Shown: positions 34,691-43,878, numbered from the stretch's first letter. The stretch: 64,000 nucleotides of DNA from Ruminococcus sp. Marseille-P6503 (GCF_900604945.1 NZ_UWPB01000001.1:1-64000), one strand, 5' to 3'. Made by a program: numbers and translations. The notes: a model not told the origin generated them from the letters alone.

Positions 34691-34907
34691 TTATAACTTA
34701 GCGCCGATGTCCCCCGCCTTCTTTAGAAGGCGTTCGCCTCTCTTTGGCGGCGGGTTCCATTCAGTATTTCAGCAGGGGAATTAATCCCCCTGCCGAAACC
34801 CTGAGGAGCTGGAAGCTCTTCGCTGTCAAAAGACAGCGTTTGGCGCAGGCTGCTTCGTCGCGGCCGATGAAAAGCCAAGCTTACATCGGGCTTTGCTCCG
34901 AATTAAA
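34691..34907 (+). repeat. Dispersed intergenic repeat, copy B (long form with insert)
   Basis: It begins TTATAACTTAGCGCCGATG and ends TCGGGCTTTGCTCCGAATT, with CCGATGT and ACATCGG as inverted repeats near the ends. Compared with copy D, about 86 bases (34753-34838) are inserted after GGCGGCG. The insert carries three hairpins: GCAGGGG/CCCCTGC, GAGCT/AGCTC and CGCTGTC/GACAGCG. Confidence 0.85.
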
Positions 34908-34911
34908 CAGA

Positions 34912-34923
34912 TTAAACGTTTAA
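34912..34923. promoter_or_regulatory. LacI-type operator upstream of the cellobiose phosphorylase gene
   Basis: Perfect palindrome TTAAACGTTTAA, identical to the one at 41177-41188 before the LacI-family gene. It is 56 bases upstream of the -35 box. Confidence 0.6.
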
Positions 34924-34978
34924 GTTTCAAAAATCAAAAACGGCTAAAATATTTATCAGAAAAGTTTTAAAAACCCCC

Positions 34979-35007
34979 TTGTCAAGAAAGTTAATGTATG
35001 CTAGAAT
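34979..35007 (+). promoter_or_regulatory. Promoter of the cellobiose phosphorylase gene
   Basis: TTGTCA-17-TAGAAT, about 100 bases before the ATG. Confidence 0.65.
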
Positions 35008-35114
35008 GATATTGACGCATATGGAGCACTGTTCAGGCTCTGAAATTTGACGCGTAAGTCTGCTGGTACCTGCGGGGAAGAGTAGTCAAATATTTTTATA
35101 AAGGAGCATTAAAT

Positions 35115-37523
35115 ATGCAGTACGGTTATTTTGACCTCAAAAACAAGGAGTATGTCATCACAAGACCAGATACGCCTGCTCCATGGGCAAACTATCTTGG
35201 TTCGCCTGAGTACGGCGCTATCATTTCAAACAATGCGGGAGGCTACAGCTTTGTGAAGAGCGGAGCCAACGGCAGACACGTCCGCTACCGTTTCAACACC
35301 AACATTGCAGTTCCGGGCAGATATATCTATATCCGCGACAACGATACGTCGGATTACTGGTCGGCTTCCTGGCAGCCGGTAGGAAAGCCTCTGGACAAGT
35401 ATAAATCGGTGTGCCGCCACGGTACGGCTTACACCACAATGCTTGCCGATTATGCGGATATTCATTCCGAGGTTACATACTATGTTCCGCTTAACAAGAC
35501 CTACGAGGTATGGAGAACCAAGGTAACCAACAGCGGCGATACCTACAGAAATCTTTCGCTGTTCGGATTTGTAGAGTTTACGAATGAGAATAATTACGAG
35601 CAGGATCAGGTAAACCTTCAGTATACCCTGTTTATTACAAGAACAAGCTTTGAGGGCAACAAGATCGTTCAGCATATCAACGAAAACAGCGGCAAGGACG
35701 AGCAGGGCTCCAACTGGAGAGAAAGATTTTTCGGCGTTGTCGGCGCTTCCGTTTCTGCATATAACGGAAACCTTGACAGCTTTATCGGACCATACAGGAC
35801 CTACGGCAATCCTATCGCGGTAGAAAGAGGCTTCTGCGACAACAAGTGCAATTATAACGGCAATGCCTGCGGCGCTTTGCAGTCGGAGATCATGCTTGCT
35901 CCGGGAGAAACCGCTGAGGTTATTTATGTTCTGGGACAGAAAAGACCTGTTGCCGCCGATGAAATTCTTGCTCAGTATAATGAGCCGGGCAGATGCGACG
36001 CTGAGATCAGGGAGCTTGTTGATTACTGGCACGGCGAGCTGAACAACTTCCAGGTTGAAACGCCTTCCGCTGAGTTCAACAATATGGTAAACGTATGGAA
36101 CGCTTATCAGTGCTTTATTACTTTTATCTGGTCAAGAGCCGCTTCGTTTATCTACTGCGGACTGAGAAACGGCTACGGCTACAGAGATACAGTTCAGGAT
36201 ATTCAGGGAATTATCCATATCAATCCCGAGCTTGCGGCTGAGAAGATCCGCTTCATGCTGTCCGCGCAGGTTGACAACGGCGGCGGTCTGCCGCTGGTTA
36301 AGTTCGATCACAATGCCGGTCATGAAACCTGTCCTGATGAAAACGATGAAAATTCCGTTTACGCCAAGGAGACCGGGCATCCGTCCTACAGAGCCGACGA
36401 CGCTCTCTGGTTGTTCCCGACAATTGTCAAGTACATCGGCGAAAGCGGCAACAAGGCGTTCCTTGACGAGGTTATCGTTTATGCCAACGGCGGAGAGGAT
36501 ACGGTTTACGATCATCTGAAGAACGCTATCAGGTTCTCGATGGAAAGACTTGGCGCTCACGCTATGCCTGCCGGACTTCATGCCGACTGGAACGACTGCC
36601 TGAGAATGGGCAAGAAGGGCGAGTCTACATTCGTAGCCTTCCAGCTTTACTATGCAATGAGCGTAATAAAGGGCTATGCTGAGGAAAGAAACGATACGGA
36701 ATACGTTGAGTATATCAATAAGGTTCAGGCAGAGCTTGGCAAGAGCCTGGAAGCCTGCTGGGACGAGGACAGATTTATCAGAGGAATCCGCGAGGACGGC
36801 GTTGTAGTAGGAGCAAAGAACGATCCTGAGGCGAATATGTGGCTCAATCCGCAGTCGTGGGCGGTCATTTCAGGCTTTGCAAGCAAGGAGCAGGCCGAAA
36901 CCGCAATGGATAAGGTTCATGAGATACTCAATACTCCTTACGGCGTAAAGCTGCTTGAACCGCCTTATGTAGATCACTACTTCGACGGCGCGCTTATGCA
37001 TATCTTCAATCCGGATACAAAGGAGAACGGCGGTATCTTCTCTCAGACTCAGGGCTGGGCTATCCTTGCTGAGTCACTGCTCGGGCACGGCGACAGGGCG
37101 TTTGAGTATTTCCTTGAAAGCTCGCCCGCAAGCATGAACGACAATGCGGAAACAAGAGTTCTTGAGCCGTATGTTCACGGACAGTTTACCGAGTCTACCC
37201 GTTCGCCGTTTGAGGGACGTTCTCACGTTCACTGGTTGACAGGTACCGGTTCGACCGTAATGGTAGGCTGCGTGGAAGGTATCTGCGGTATGCGTCCGAA
37301 CGCGGAGGGTCTTGTTATAAGCCCGTCTATTCCGCATGAGTGGGACGGCTTTAAGATTGAGAAGAATTTCCGCGGAAAGCATCTTTCCATTGATATTCAG
37401 AATCCCGACCATGTTCAGAGCGGCGTTAAGTCGATCACAGTAAACGGCGAAGCAGTCGAGGGCGATTTCGTATGCGAGTGCAAGATGACTGAGCAGACTG
37501 ATATTGTGGTTGTTTTGGGATAA
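35115..37523 (+). CDS. Cellobiose phosphorylase, GH94
   Basis: This cytoplasmic enzyme splits cellobiose with phosphate into glucose 1-phosphate and glucose, saving ATP. The 802-residue protein begins with the GH94 N-terminal beta-sandwich ('MQYGYFDLKNKEYVITRPDT', 'NYLGSPEYGAIISN'). It continues to an (alpha/alpha)6 barrel with 'YGYRDTVQDI' and the catalytic acid in 'HADWNDCLRMG' (Asp at about residue 494). The length fits cellobiose rather than the longer cellodextrin phosphorylases. AAAGGAG precedes the ATG. It shares an operator palindrome with the LacI gene at 41.2 kb and probably processes sugar from that importer. Confidence 0.93.
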   Translation: MQYGYFDLKNKEYVITRPDTPAPWANYLGSPEYGAIISNNAGGYSFVKSGANGRHVRYRFNTNIAVPGRYIYIRDNDTSDYWSASWQPVGKPLDKYKSVCRHGTAYTTMLADYADIHSEVTYYVPLNKTYEVWRTKVTNSGDTYRNLSLFGFVEFTNENNYEQDQVNLQYTLFITRTSFEGNKIVQHINENSGKDEQGSNWRERFFGVVGASVSAYNGNLDSFIGPYRTYGNPIAVERGFCDNKCNYNGNACGALQSEIMLAPGETAEVIYVLGQKRPVAADEILAQYNEPGRCDAEIRELVDYWHGELNNFQVETPSAEFNNMVNVWNAYQCFITFIWSRAASFIYCGLRNGYGYRDTVQDIQGIIHINPELAAEKIRFMLSAQVDNGGGLPLVKFDHNAGHETCPDENDENSVYAKETGHPSYRADDALWLFPTIVKYIGESGNKAFLDEVIVYANGGEDTVYDHLKNAIRFSMERLGAHAMPAGLHADWNDCLRMGKKGESTFVAFQLYYAMSVIKGYAEERNDTEYVEYINKVQAELGKSLEACWDEDRFIRGIREDGVVVGAKNDPEANMWLNPQSWAVISGFASKEQAETAMDKVHEILNTPYGVKLLEPPYVDHYFDGALMHIFNPDTKENGGIFSQTQGWAILAESLLGHGDRAFEYFLESSPASMNDNAETRVLEPYVHGQFTESTRSPFEGRSHVHWLTGTGSTVMVGCVEGICGMRPNAEGLVISPSIPHEWDGFKIEKNFRGKHLSIDIQNPDHVQSGVKSITVNGEAVEGDFVCECKMTEQTDIVVVLG

Positions 37524-37545
37524 GTTTGAGGTTATAAATGATATA

Positions 37546-37577
37546 AAAAGGAGCGGTTCTGAAGAATCGCTCCTTTT
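37546..37577. terminator. Convergent bidirectional terminator
   Basis: AAAAGGAGCGGTTC pairs with GAATCGCTCCTTTT, one mismatch, ending both the cellobiose phosphorylase gene and the opposite GH5 gene. Confidence 0.8.
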
Positions 37578-37606
37578 AGCTTGTATTTGATTATTCGTTA
37601 AAAAAA

Positions 37607-38797
37607 TCACTTTGCAAATCTTTCACAAAGATCGTAAATTACCTGAGCATGGGCTTCGTCTTTTATTTTGAATTCAGTACGGGAATAGAAGTTGTCGTTT
37701 ACATCCCAAAGTACGGGAACAAAACCATAGTCAGCCGCCATGTTAAGTATAACGCTCAGGCAGTCAGGCGAGGTATTATACTCTGCGTTCTTAACAAAAC
37801 GCTCCTGCTCGTAAATTGATGTGCATTCTCCGACAAATACGGGTATACCCTTGTCGGTAAACGCTTCTTTCAAAAGCTCGCATTGCGACTTGCTGTAGTC
37901 GAGCCAATATTCACCTCCGACCTGATTTGTCCAGTAGCAGGCGTTGTCTATGTAATGCACCGATACCATAAGCTTATCCTCGGCGGAGTCCTCAGGCATT
38001 TTGAACTTTTCGTTGGTAGTATTGTCGATATTAGTCCAATAGCCCGAAGCTATAAGCGGTCTTTCCTGATTGTTTCCGCCTGTGCTTCTTACGGCATCTA
38101 CAAATGTTTGATTCAGCTGATTTACATAGTCATATATCTCATCTTCTGAAAAGTTATCCTCTTCTCTGACAGTGCCCACATTTTCGTTGAAGCCTTCAAA
38201 AATAAGATAGTCCGAATAATCCTTATATTCTTCCGCGATTTGCGTCCAGAGATTATCGAAAATTTTTAAGGCTTCTTCTTTGGATTTGTTCTCGACGATG
38301 AATTCATCATAGTGGTGTATGTTTAAAACCACATACAGACCGTCTTTTCTGCAATAATCAATGATTTCGGTAACTCTGTCAAAATATTCGTCATTTATCT
38401 CGTATTTTTCATCGTCCTCCATCATATTTCCCCAATAAACGGGAATACGCACGGTTGAAAAACCTTCCGCTTTAATTCCGTCAATACATTCCTGAGTGGT
38501 TTCAACAGCGCCCCAGCAGGTTTCGTAATTAAGAGGCGTGTTCTCGCCGATTATCTGAGCGCCGGTAGTCTTGTTGGATTTATCCTCCCAGTAGCTTTCA
38601 AGGGTATTTCCCAGATTGATACCGATACCCATCTCGGTGCGGTAATCCATAGCGGACATATCCTTGCGCATTTTGCCGTCGTCAAATTCAGAGTGCTTAA
38701 CCATTTCTTCGCTTTCAGAGCTGCCGCCCTTACCGCAGGAACACATTCCGACTGACAATACAGCCGCGCATAGTATACATATAATTCTTTTAAGCAT
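37607..38797 (-). CDS. GH5-family glycoside hydrolase, exported lipoprotein
   Basis: The 396-residue protein has a signal peptide with two Cys near its end (MLKRIICILCAAVLSVGMCS), possibly a non-standard lipobox, and a Ser/Glu linker. The GH5 catalytic domain follows: 'GINLGNTLESYW', 'VRIPVYWGNMM', 'VLNIHHYDEF' and the acid/base Glu in 'IFEGFNENVG'. The nucleophile Glu is in 'PVFVGECTSIY'. Such enzymes act on cellulose, glucomannan or xyloglucan chains outside the cell. Being membrane-held, it may trim oligosaccharides before uptake. AAAGGAG precedes the ATG. Confidence 0.92.
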   Translation of the reverse strand: MLKRIICILCAAVLSVGMCSCGKGGSSESEEMVKHSEFDDGKMRKDMSAMDYRTEMGIGINLGNTLESYWEDKSNKTTGAQIIGENTPLNYETCWGAVETTQECIDGIKAEGFSTVRIPVYWGNMMEDDEKYEINDEYFDRVTEIIDYCRKDGLYVVLNIHHYDEFIVENKSKEEALKIFDNLWTQIAEEYKDYSDYLIFEGFNENVGTVREEDNFSEDEIYDYVNQLNQTFVDAVRSTGGNNQERPLIASGYWTNIDNTTNEKFKMPEDSAEDKLMVSVHYIDNACYWTNQVGGEYWLDYSKSQCELLKEAFTDKGIPVFVGECTSIYEQERFVKNAEYNTSPDCLSVILNMAADYGFVPVLWDVNDNFYSRTEFKIKDEAHAQVIYDLCERFAK

Positions 38798-38820
38798 GAT
38801 TTTACAACTCCTTTGGAAGA

Positions 38821-38849
38821 ATTATATCATACAATTACATAAAGTGCAA
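38821..38849 (-). promoter_or_regulatory. Promoter of the GH5 gene
   Basis: TTGCAC-17-TATAAT on the minus strand, 24 bases before the ATG. Confidence 0.7.
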
Positions 38850-38915
38850 TGGTAAAATCTCTTGAATTATATGTATTAAATAAATTTTTTTGTTTAGTTA
38901 AGCTATAAAAAGAAA

Positions 38916-38949
38916 AATACCCGTCACCAGTTTAGTGATAACGGGTATT
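38916..38949 (-). terminator. Terminator of tRNA-Thr
   Basis: AATACCCGT pairs with ACGGGTATT around an inner GTGAT/GTCAC extension, followed on the minus strand by TTTTCTTTTT. Confidence 0.8.
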
Positions 38950-38968
38950 GCGCTGTCCGCGCCAGGAC

Positions 38969-39044
38969 TGGAGCTGATAGTCGGACTCGAACCGACGACC
39001 TGCTCATTACGAATGAGCTGCTCTACCAACTGAGCCATATCAGC
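38969..39044 (-). tRNA. tRNA-Thr (anticodon CGT)
   Basis: The minus strand shows acceptor GCTGATA/TATCAGC, discriminator T and encoded CCA. The anticodon loop TTCGTAA gives CGT, reading ACG. The D-loop (CAGTTGGTAGAGC) and T-loop (GGTTCGAGTCC) are standard. Confidence 0.95.
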
Positions 39045-39165
39045 ATATATTCTATGTTTCATAACAGTGCAATAATTATTATAAACTAAAAAACAGCTTT
39101 TGTCAATAGCTTTGTCCGCAATTTTTTCAGCGGTTCATGCATTTATAAAAAATATTGTAAAGCGG

Positions 39166-39194
39166 TTGAAATTCCTGAAAAGATATGATATAAT
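39166..39194 (+). promoter_or_regulatory. Promoter of the signal-peptidase-like gene
   Basis: TTGAAA-17-TATAAT, 79 bases before the ATG. Confidence 0.7.
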
Positions 39195-39272
39195 AAAACA
39201 TAATGTACCGCGTCCATCAACTGCGGTTTTGTGTAAAAATAAAGCGGAAGTCTTTGGAAAGGGATGTAATTT

Positions 39273-40262
39273 ATGAGTCAGACAAAACAAAAATCCTCAG
39301 CCGCTAAGAATGTGGCAATATTTTTTGTGGTCTTTATAATTCTGGAGATGTTGATAATCTTCGGCGTTTCAAGGGTGTTTAAGAATAAGGACGTTACTCC
39401 GAGCTTTGCCGGATACAGTCTGTATATAATGAATGACGACAGAATGGGCGACGATGTTCCTAAGGGGGCGCTTGTGGTGGCTTCCAACGGAGTGCCGAGC
39501 GTAGAGGGAATAGGAAAAGCAGTTCTTGTTGAAAACGTTCCGAATATCGGTACGTCTGTGTTCTGGCTTGCCGATGTATCGTCTAAGGGCGACAGTATAG
39601 ACGGAGTTGTTTATACTGTTTATCAGGAAAAAAATCCTTCCGTTCTGTATGAGGTCAAGTCCTCGGATATAGTCGGTTCCGCGTCCAGCTATTATCTTAC
39701 GGCAGGAAAGGTCATCACGTTCGTTACCTCAACGTTCGGAATGGCGGTATGCGCCATAGTTCCGCTGTTCTTCCTGGTTCTGATCGAGCTTATTATCGCC
39801 ATTGCTTCCCATTCCGGAGAGGAAGATGAGTATGAAGCTGAACCTGAAAAAGATGAAACCAATGTAACTCTTGACGATTTTCTTTTCGGAGGAGAAAATG
39901 ATAAGGCGCTCCATAATTCTCATATTCATGATGAGGAGCAGGAGGACGCCGAGCAGGAGGAAGAGCCTGCGGAAACTGACGGCGGTATAGGCAACGACGC
40001 TGAAGCTTCAGAGAAAACTGACAGCGAAGGAGGCTCCGAAGTTGACGAGTCGTACTATGAAAAAGCCTCTAAGCTGCTTGACGAGGCCGCTTCAGAAAAG
40101 TCCGATAACTTTGCAGAGGATATCGCTGCTGATAAGGCGTCAGAGCCTGAGGCTCAGACTCCGGCTTCGGCAGGAAAGACTGCGTCCGCTTCCCTGGAGG
40201 ATCTTATGAAGCTTATGGAGGAGGAGCAGAAGAAGCTTAGGGATCAGCTCAACAAGGAATAA
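39273..40262 (+). CDS. Signal-peptidase-I-like membrane protein lacking the catalytic serine
   Basis: The 329-residue protein has the layout of SipW/archaeal-type signal peptidases: one N-terminal transmembrane helix (about residues 15-33), a beta-rich exterior domain, and a second helix (about 155-177). A long acidic cytoplasmic tail with Glu/Asp runs follows. The line 'AGYSLYIMNDDRMGDDVPKG' aligns with 'GYS....TGSMEPTIPVG' of these enzymes, but the serine position is Asp/Arg. The following 'ALVVAS' matches the usual 'DLVVV'. I see no catalytic Lys partner. It probably binds rather than cleaves. GGAAAGGGATG precedes the ATG. Confidence 0.65.
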   Translation: MSQTKQKSSAAKNVAIFFVVFIILEMLIIFGVSRVFKNKDVTPSFAGYSLYIMNDDRMGDDVPKGALVVASNGVPSVEGIGKAVLVENVPNIGTSVFWLADVSSKGDSIDGVVYTVYQEKNPSVLYEVKSSDIVGSASSYYLTAGKVITFVTSTFGMAVCAIVPLFFLVLIELIIAIASHSGEEDEYEAEPEKDETNVTLDDFLFGGENDKALHNSHIHDEEQEDAEQEEEPAETDGGIGNDAEASEKTDSEGGSEVDESYYEKASKLLDEAASEKSDNFAEDIAADKASEPEAQTPASAGKTASASLEDLMKLMEEEQKKLRDQLNKE

Positions 40263-41096
40263 TGTTTTATGCTGTATGAGGGTCGAAGATAATTTACGCA
40301 TTTATTCGGTCTAGCGAAGCGGATTTGACCGCTTATATCTTATAATTAGCTGCTGAGGCAATATCGCGCGTGTTTGTGTGATATTGCCTTAATTTTATTT
40401 GCACGGCAGCGGTTTGTTTTCGGTTCTTAATTAATAATAATTTAAATATTAATATAGTGGAACCGGCGGCTATGTAAATAAGCAATGCTTTTTACACATT
40501 AAAAATCAGCTTGTTTATGCATAAAATATCAAAAACGTTTAAGTAACGTATTTGCGGTTTATGCGAGAATATTATACAAAGCTTCGGCTGTAGGTAGTGA
40601 CTGAAAGGCACGCTGTAGGTGAAAATGCACAATAAAAAGCGCGATAAGATTATCACAATATGAAAATTTTAAACCCTGTAACATAATTTTATATGTTTCT
40701 GCAATACGAAATTGCGAAATTTAAAAAAAATCCGTTGGCTTTGTAAGCGTTATGCAGACGAATTTTGTTTTTTTCAGATATTATGTCGAAAACGTTTAAT
40801 ATTTTCTGCATAATGCTTCCAAGGCGGATGTTTGTTTATAATATACTAATTCGATATGGAAATGTTGAAATAAATATGGATATATGCACATTGAGCTTGA
40901 CTGGCGTAAGCAAAGGAGTCGGGTAACTTAAACGTTAGCAATGCTTTTTGGAGCTTAAGAAAATTTTTAAGGGCTTTAAATTACAGAATGGTTACAGCTG
41001 CGCTGATTTTATAGTTAAATTGCACAAAATATATGTTGAAAGACTGTTCAATTAAACATAATTTATTACATTCAGCAAAAAAGTTTGCAAAAATAC
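40263..41096. other. Long intergenic region with repeated AACGTT palindromes
   Basis: About 830 bases without a credible gene. After the terminator at 40356-40389 it is AT-rich and carries AACGTT-centred sites at about 40532-40543 (AAAACGTTTAAG), 40789-40800 (AAAACGTTTAAT) and 40927-40938 (TTAAACGTTAGC). They resemble the operator next to the LacI gene start. Confidence 0.55.
40356..40389 (+). terminator. Terminator after the signal-peptidase-like gene
   Basis: AGGCAATATC pairs with GATATTGCCT across a 14-base loop, then TTAATTTTATTT. Confidence 0.75.
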
Positions 41097-41125
41097 TTGA
41101 AATTTAAGAGGATATATTGTATATT
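41097..41125 (+). promoter_or_regulatory. Promoter of the LacI-family gene
   Basis: TTGAAA-17-TATATT; two operator-like palindromes lie directly downstream, as expected for autorepression. Confidence 0.6.
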
Positions 41126-41134
41126 TTTATTAAC

Positions 41135-41188
41135 GGAAACGTTTGAAATTCAGATTTTCTGTTTAGCGTTTATAACTTAAACGTTTAA
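41135..41188. promoter_or_regulatory. Pair of LacI-type operators
   Basis: GAAACGTTTG (41136-41145) and the perfect palindrome TTAAACGTTTAA (41177-41188), spaced 42 bases centre to centre (about four helical turns), between promoter and start codon. Confidence 0.65.
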
Positions 41189-41212
41189 ATCAGATGAAAG
41201 GCGGAAATTTTA

Positions 41213-42220
41213 GTGGTTTCACTGAAGGATATTTCCGTTCGTTGCGGCGTTTCAGTTGCAACAGTAAGCAAAGCTCTTAACGGTCATAAGGACGTCAGCG
41301 CTGCTACAAAAGAAAGGCTTATCAAGGCTGCCAAGGAAATGGGATACTTCCCCAACTCTCAGGCAAGAGCGCTTAAAACCAACAGGACGTATAACCTTGG
41401 CGTAATGTTTCTTGACGAAGCGGGAAGCGGTCTTACTCATGAGTTTTTCGCAAAGGTGCTCAACAGCTTTAAAACAGAAGCTGAAGCTTCGGGTTATGAT
41501 ATCACTTTTATTAACAAGGATATCGGACGGCAGAAGATGTCTACTTATGAACACTGTAAATACCGTAATGTTGATGGAATCGTTATCACCTGTACCGATT
41601 TTACCGACCCCGATGTATACGAGGTAATAAACGGTGATATTCCGGTGGTTACGATAGATCACATTTTTGACTGCCGTACTGCGGTGATGTCAAATAATGA
41701 AGGCGGAATGGAAGAGCTTATTAATTATGTTACGGATAAGGGTCACCGCAAGATAGCCTATATTCAAGGCAACAAGTCGGCGGTAGCCGAAAGGCGTCTG
41801 GCAGGCTTTTATAAAGCCTGTATCAACAGAGGTATTTCAGTTCGTTCCGAATGGATACTCAGCGGCGATTACCATAATCCGGATAATACATACAAGCTTA
41901 CTGCTGAGCTGCTGAAGAGCGATGACAGACCTACCTGTATCTTTATGCCGGATGACTATTCGGCGATAGGCGGATTCAATGCGATCAAGGATATGGGACT
42001 TTCGGTTCCGGGAGATGTTTCGGTGGTAGGGTATGACGGAATAGCTTACGCTCAGTTCCTGTCGCCAAAGCTGACGACCTATCTTCAGGATACGGCTCAA
42101 ATAGGCGTAACGGCGGCAAAACAGCTTATTTCTCTTATTGAGAGACCGCAGACGACCTTTACGGAGGTCATTACAGTAAACGGACAGTTTCTTGAAGGCG
42201 AGTCCGTGGCACAGATTTAG
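41213..42220 (+). CDS. LacI-family transcriptional regulator
   Basis: The 335-residue repressor has a classic LacI N-terminus: HTH 'VSLKDISVRCGVSVATVSKALNGH' in parts, with hinge helix 'NSQARALKTNR'. A periplasmic-binding-protein-like sugar domain follows ('NLGVMFLDEAGSGLTHEFF', 'DGIVITCTDFTDPD', 'CIFMPDDYSAIGGFNAIKD'). The ligand is probably an oligosaccharide or its product. It is followed after 72 bases by a CUT1 importer, which it very likely controls. The same palindrome before the cellobiose phosphorylase gene suggests a cello-oligosaccharide regulon. Start is GTG. Confidence 0.93.
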   Translation: MVSLKDISVRCGVSVATVSKALNGHKDVSAATKERLIKAAKEMGYFPNSQARALKTNRTYNLGVMFLDEAGSGLTHEFFAKVLNSFKTEAEASGYDITFINKDIGRQKMSTYEHCKYRNVDGIVITCTDFTDPDVYEVINGDIPVVTIDHIFDCRTAVMSNNEGGMEELINYVTDKGHRKIAYIQGNKSAVAERRLAGFYKACINRGISVRSEWILSGDYHNPDNTYKLTAELLKSDDRPTCIFMPDDYSAIGGFNAIKDMGLSVPGDVSVVGYDGIAYAQFLSPKLTTYLQDTAQIGVTAAKQLISLIERPQTTFTEVITVNGQFLEGESVAQI

Positions 42221-42292
42221 GCATTAATTTATTGCGGATCTATCTGCAATGCAATCACAAATATAATGCGATATTTAAGGAGGAAATTTATT

Positions 42293-43780
42293 ATGACACA
42301 GTTAAAGAGGATCCTTGCCGGCGCACTCAGCGTTTGCATGGCAGCTTCAGTAATGACGGCTTGCGGAAACGACGACAGCTCATCGGCTTCCGGCGGATCA
42401 AATTCAACGGGTTCAAACGGCGGAACGGAAAGCAGAACCAATACCGCGGAACTCCACGGCGTTGAGTCTTCCGAGGAGTCGAAGAACACTCTGACGATCT
42501 ACTGCTGGAACACCGAGTTCAAGAGCAGACTTGACAAGTATTATCCCGCGCACACAGATATGACGGTTACCACTTCTACCGACGCTGACGGAAATCAGGT
42601 AATTGATGCTATCAACGGCGTTAAGATCAATTGGGTACAGAACGAAAACGAAGGAAACGTATATCAGACCAAGCTTGACGAGGCTCTGAAGGCTCAGAAG
42701 GAATCCACCGAAAAGGTAGATATTTTCCTTATTGAAGCCGACTATGCTCTGAAGTATATCAACGGCGACGTTGCTCTCTCCGTTCAGGATATCGGAATTA
42801 CAGAGGACGATCTTTCACAGCAGTATCAGTATGTTAAGGACGTTGCTACCGATACCAAGACAGGCGAGCTGAAGGGCGTTTCCTGGCAGGCAACACCGGG
42901 TCTGTTCCTCTACAACGCGGAGTATGCGAAGGAGGTTCTCGGAACTGACGATCCTGCTGAGGTTCAGGAGTACGTTAAGGACTGGGATGCGTTTACTGAA
43001 ACAGCACAGCTGATGGCTGACAACGGCATTAAGATGCTTTCCGGCTATGACGACGCTTACAGACTGTATTCAAACAATGTTGCTGCGCCTTGGGTTACTG
43101 ACGACAAGATCACTGTTGATCCTCAGATCAAGGCTTGGGTTGACCAGACCAAGGAGTACACAGACAAGGGCTACAACAACAAGACTTCTCTCTGGGACGA
43201 CGCTTGGGCTGCCGGACAGAAGATAGACGGTAAGGTATTCGGCTACTTCTTCTCCACATGGGGTATTCCTTTCACACTTCTCCCCAATACTGTTGACGAA
43301 GAGATCAAGGCTGACAACTCCAACGCTGTTGAAGGAAACGGCGGTTACGGTAAGTGGAGAGCCTGCGAAGGACCTCAGGCTTACTTCTGGGGCGGCACAT
43401 GGATCTGCGGCGCTATCGACTCCGATAACACAGATATCGTCGCTGACATCATGAAGGTTATGACCTGCAACAAGGAGTGCATGAAGGAGATCACAGAGGG
43501 CGAGCAGGACTACACAAACAACAAGGCTGCTATCCAGGAGCTTATCGACGGAGGATATAAAAACGACTTCCTCGGCGGACAGAATCACCTTGCTCTTCTT
43601 ACGGAAGCTGCCGACAAGATCGACCTTTCAAATAAGCTTTCCGCTTATGACCAGGGCTGCAACGAGAAGTTCCAGGCTGCTATGAAGTCTTACTTCGACG
43701 GAAGCTCTACATATGAAGAGGCTCTTGAGGCATTCAAGAAAGAGATCACAGCTCTTTACAGCAACCTTTCAATGGACTGA
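42293..43780 (+). CDS. Sugar ABC transporter substrate-binding lipoprotein
   Basis: This 495-residue extracellular solute-binding protein of family 1 has a signal peptide with lipobox ending 'VMTAC' at about residue 22. A Ser/Gly/Asn linker follows, then the binding lobes ('TLTIYCWNTEFKSRLDKYY', 'FLIEADYALKYI', 'GVSWQATPGLFLYNAEYAKE'). It captures oligosaccharides and hands them to the two permeases downstream. AAGGAGGA precedes the ATG at 42293; the upstream open frame is leader. An attenuator-like hairpin after the stop would keep its level above that of the permeases. Confidence 0.93.
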   Translation: MTQLKRILAGALSVCMAASVMTACGNDDSSSASGGSNSTGSNGGTESRTNTAELHGVESSEESKNTLTIYCWNTEFKSRLDKYYPAHTDMTVTTSTDADGNQVIDAINGVKINWVQNENEGNVYQTKLDEALKAQKESTEKVDIFLIEADYALKYINGDVALSVQDIGITEDDLSQQYQYVKDVATDTKTGELKGVSWQATPGLFLYNAEYAKEVLGTDDPAEVQEYVKDWDAFTETAQLMADNGIKMLSGYDDAYRLYSNNVAAPWVTDDKITVDPQIKAWVDQTKEYTDKGYNNKTSLWDDAWAAGQKIDGKVFGYFFSTWGIPFTLLPNTVDEEIKADNSNAVEGNGGYGKWRACEGPQAYFWGGTWICGAIDSDNTDIVADIMKVMTCNKECMKEITEGEQDYTNNKAAIQELIDGGYKNDFLGGQNHLALLTEAADKIDLSNKLSAYDQGCNEKFQAAMKSYFDGSSTYEEALEAFKKEITALYSNLSMD

Positions 43781-43803
43781 TAATTAAAGCGCGATGAAAA
43801 TTC

Positions 43804-43834
43804 AATAGGGGGCGGAGGTTGTTTCCCCCCCTAT
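43804..43834 (+). terminator. Intra-operon attenuator hairpin
   Basis: AATAGGGGG pairs with CCCCCTATT and is followed by TGTTTTTC, between the binding-protein and permease genes. Confidence 0.7.
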
Positions 43835-43878
43835 TGTTTTTCACAGCCTGCTAATTTTTCTCAGAAAGGATATGTCTT

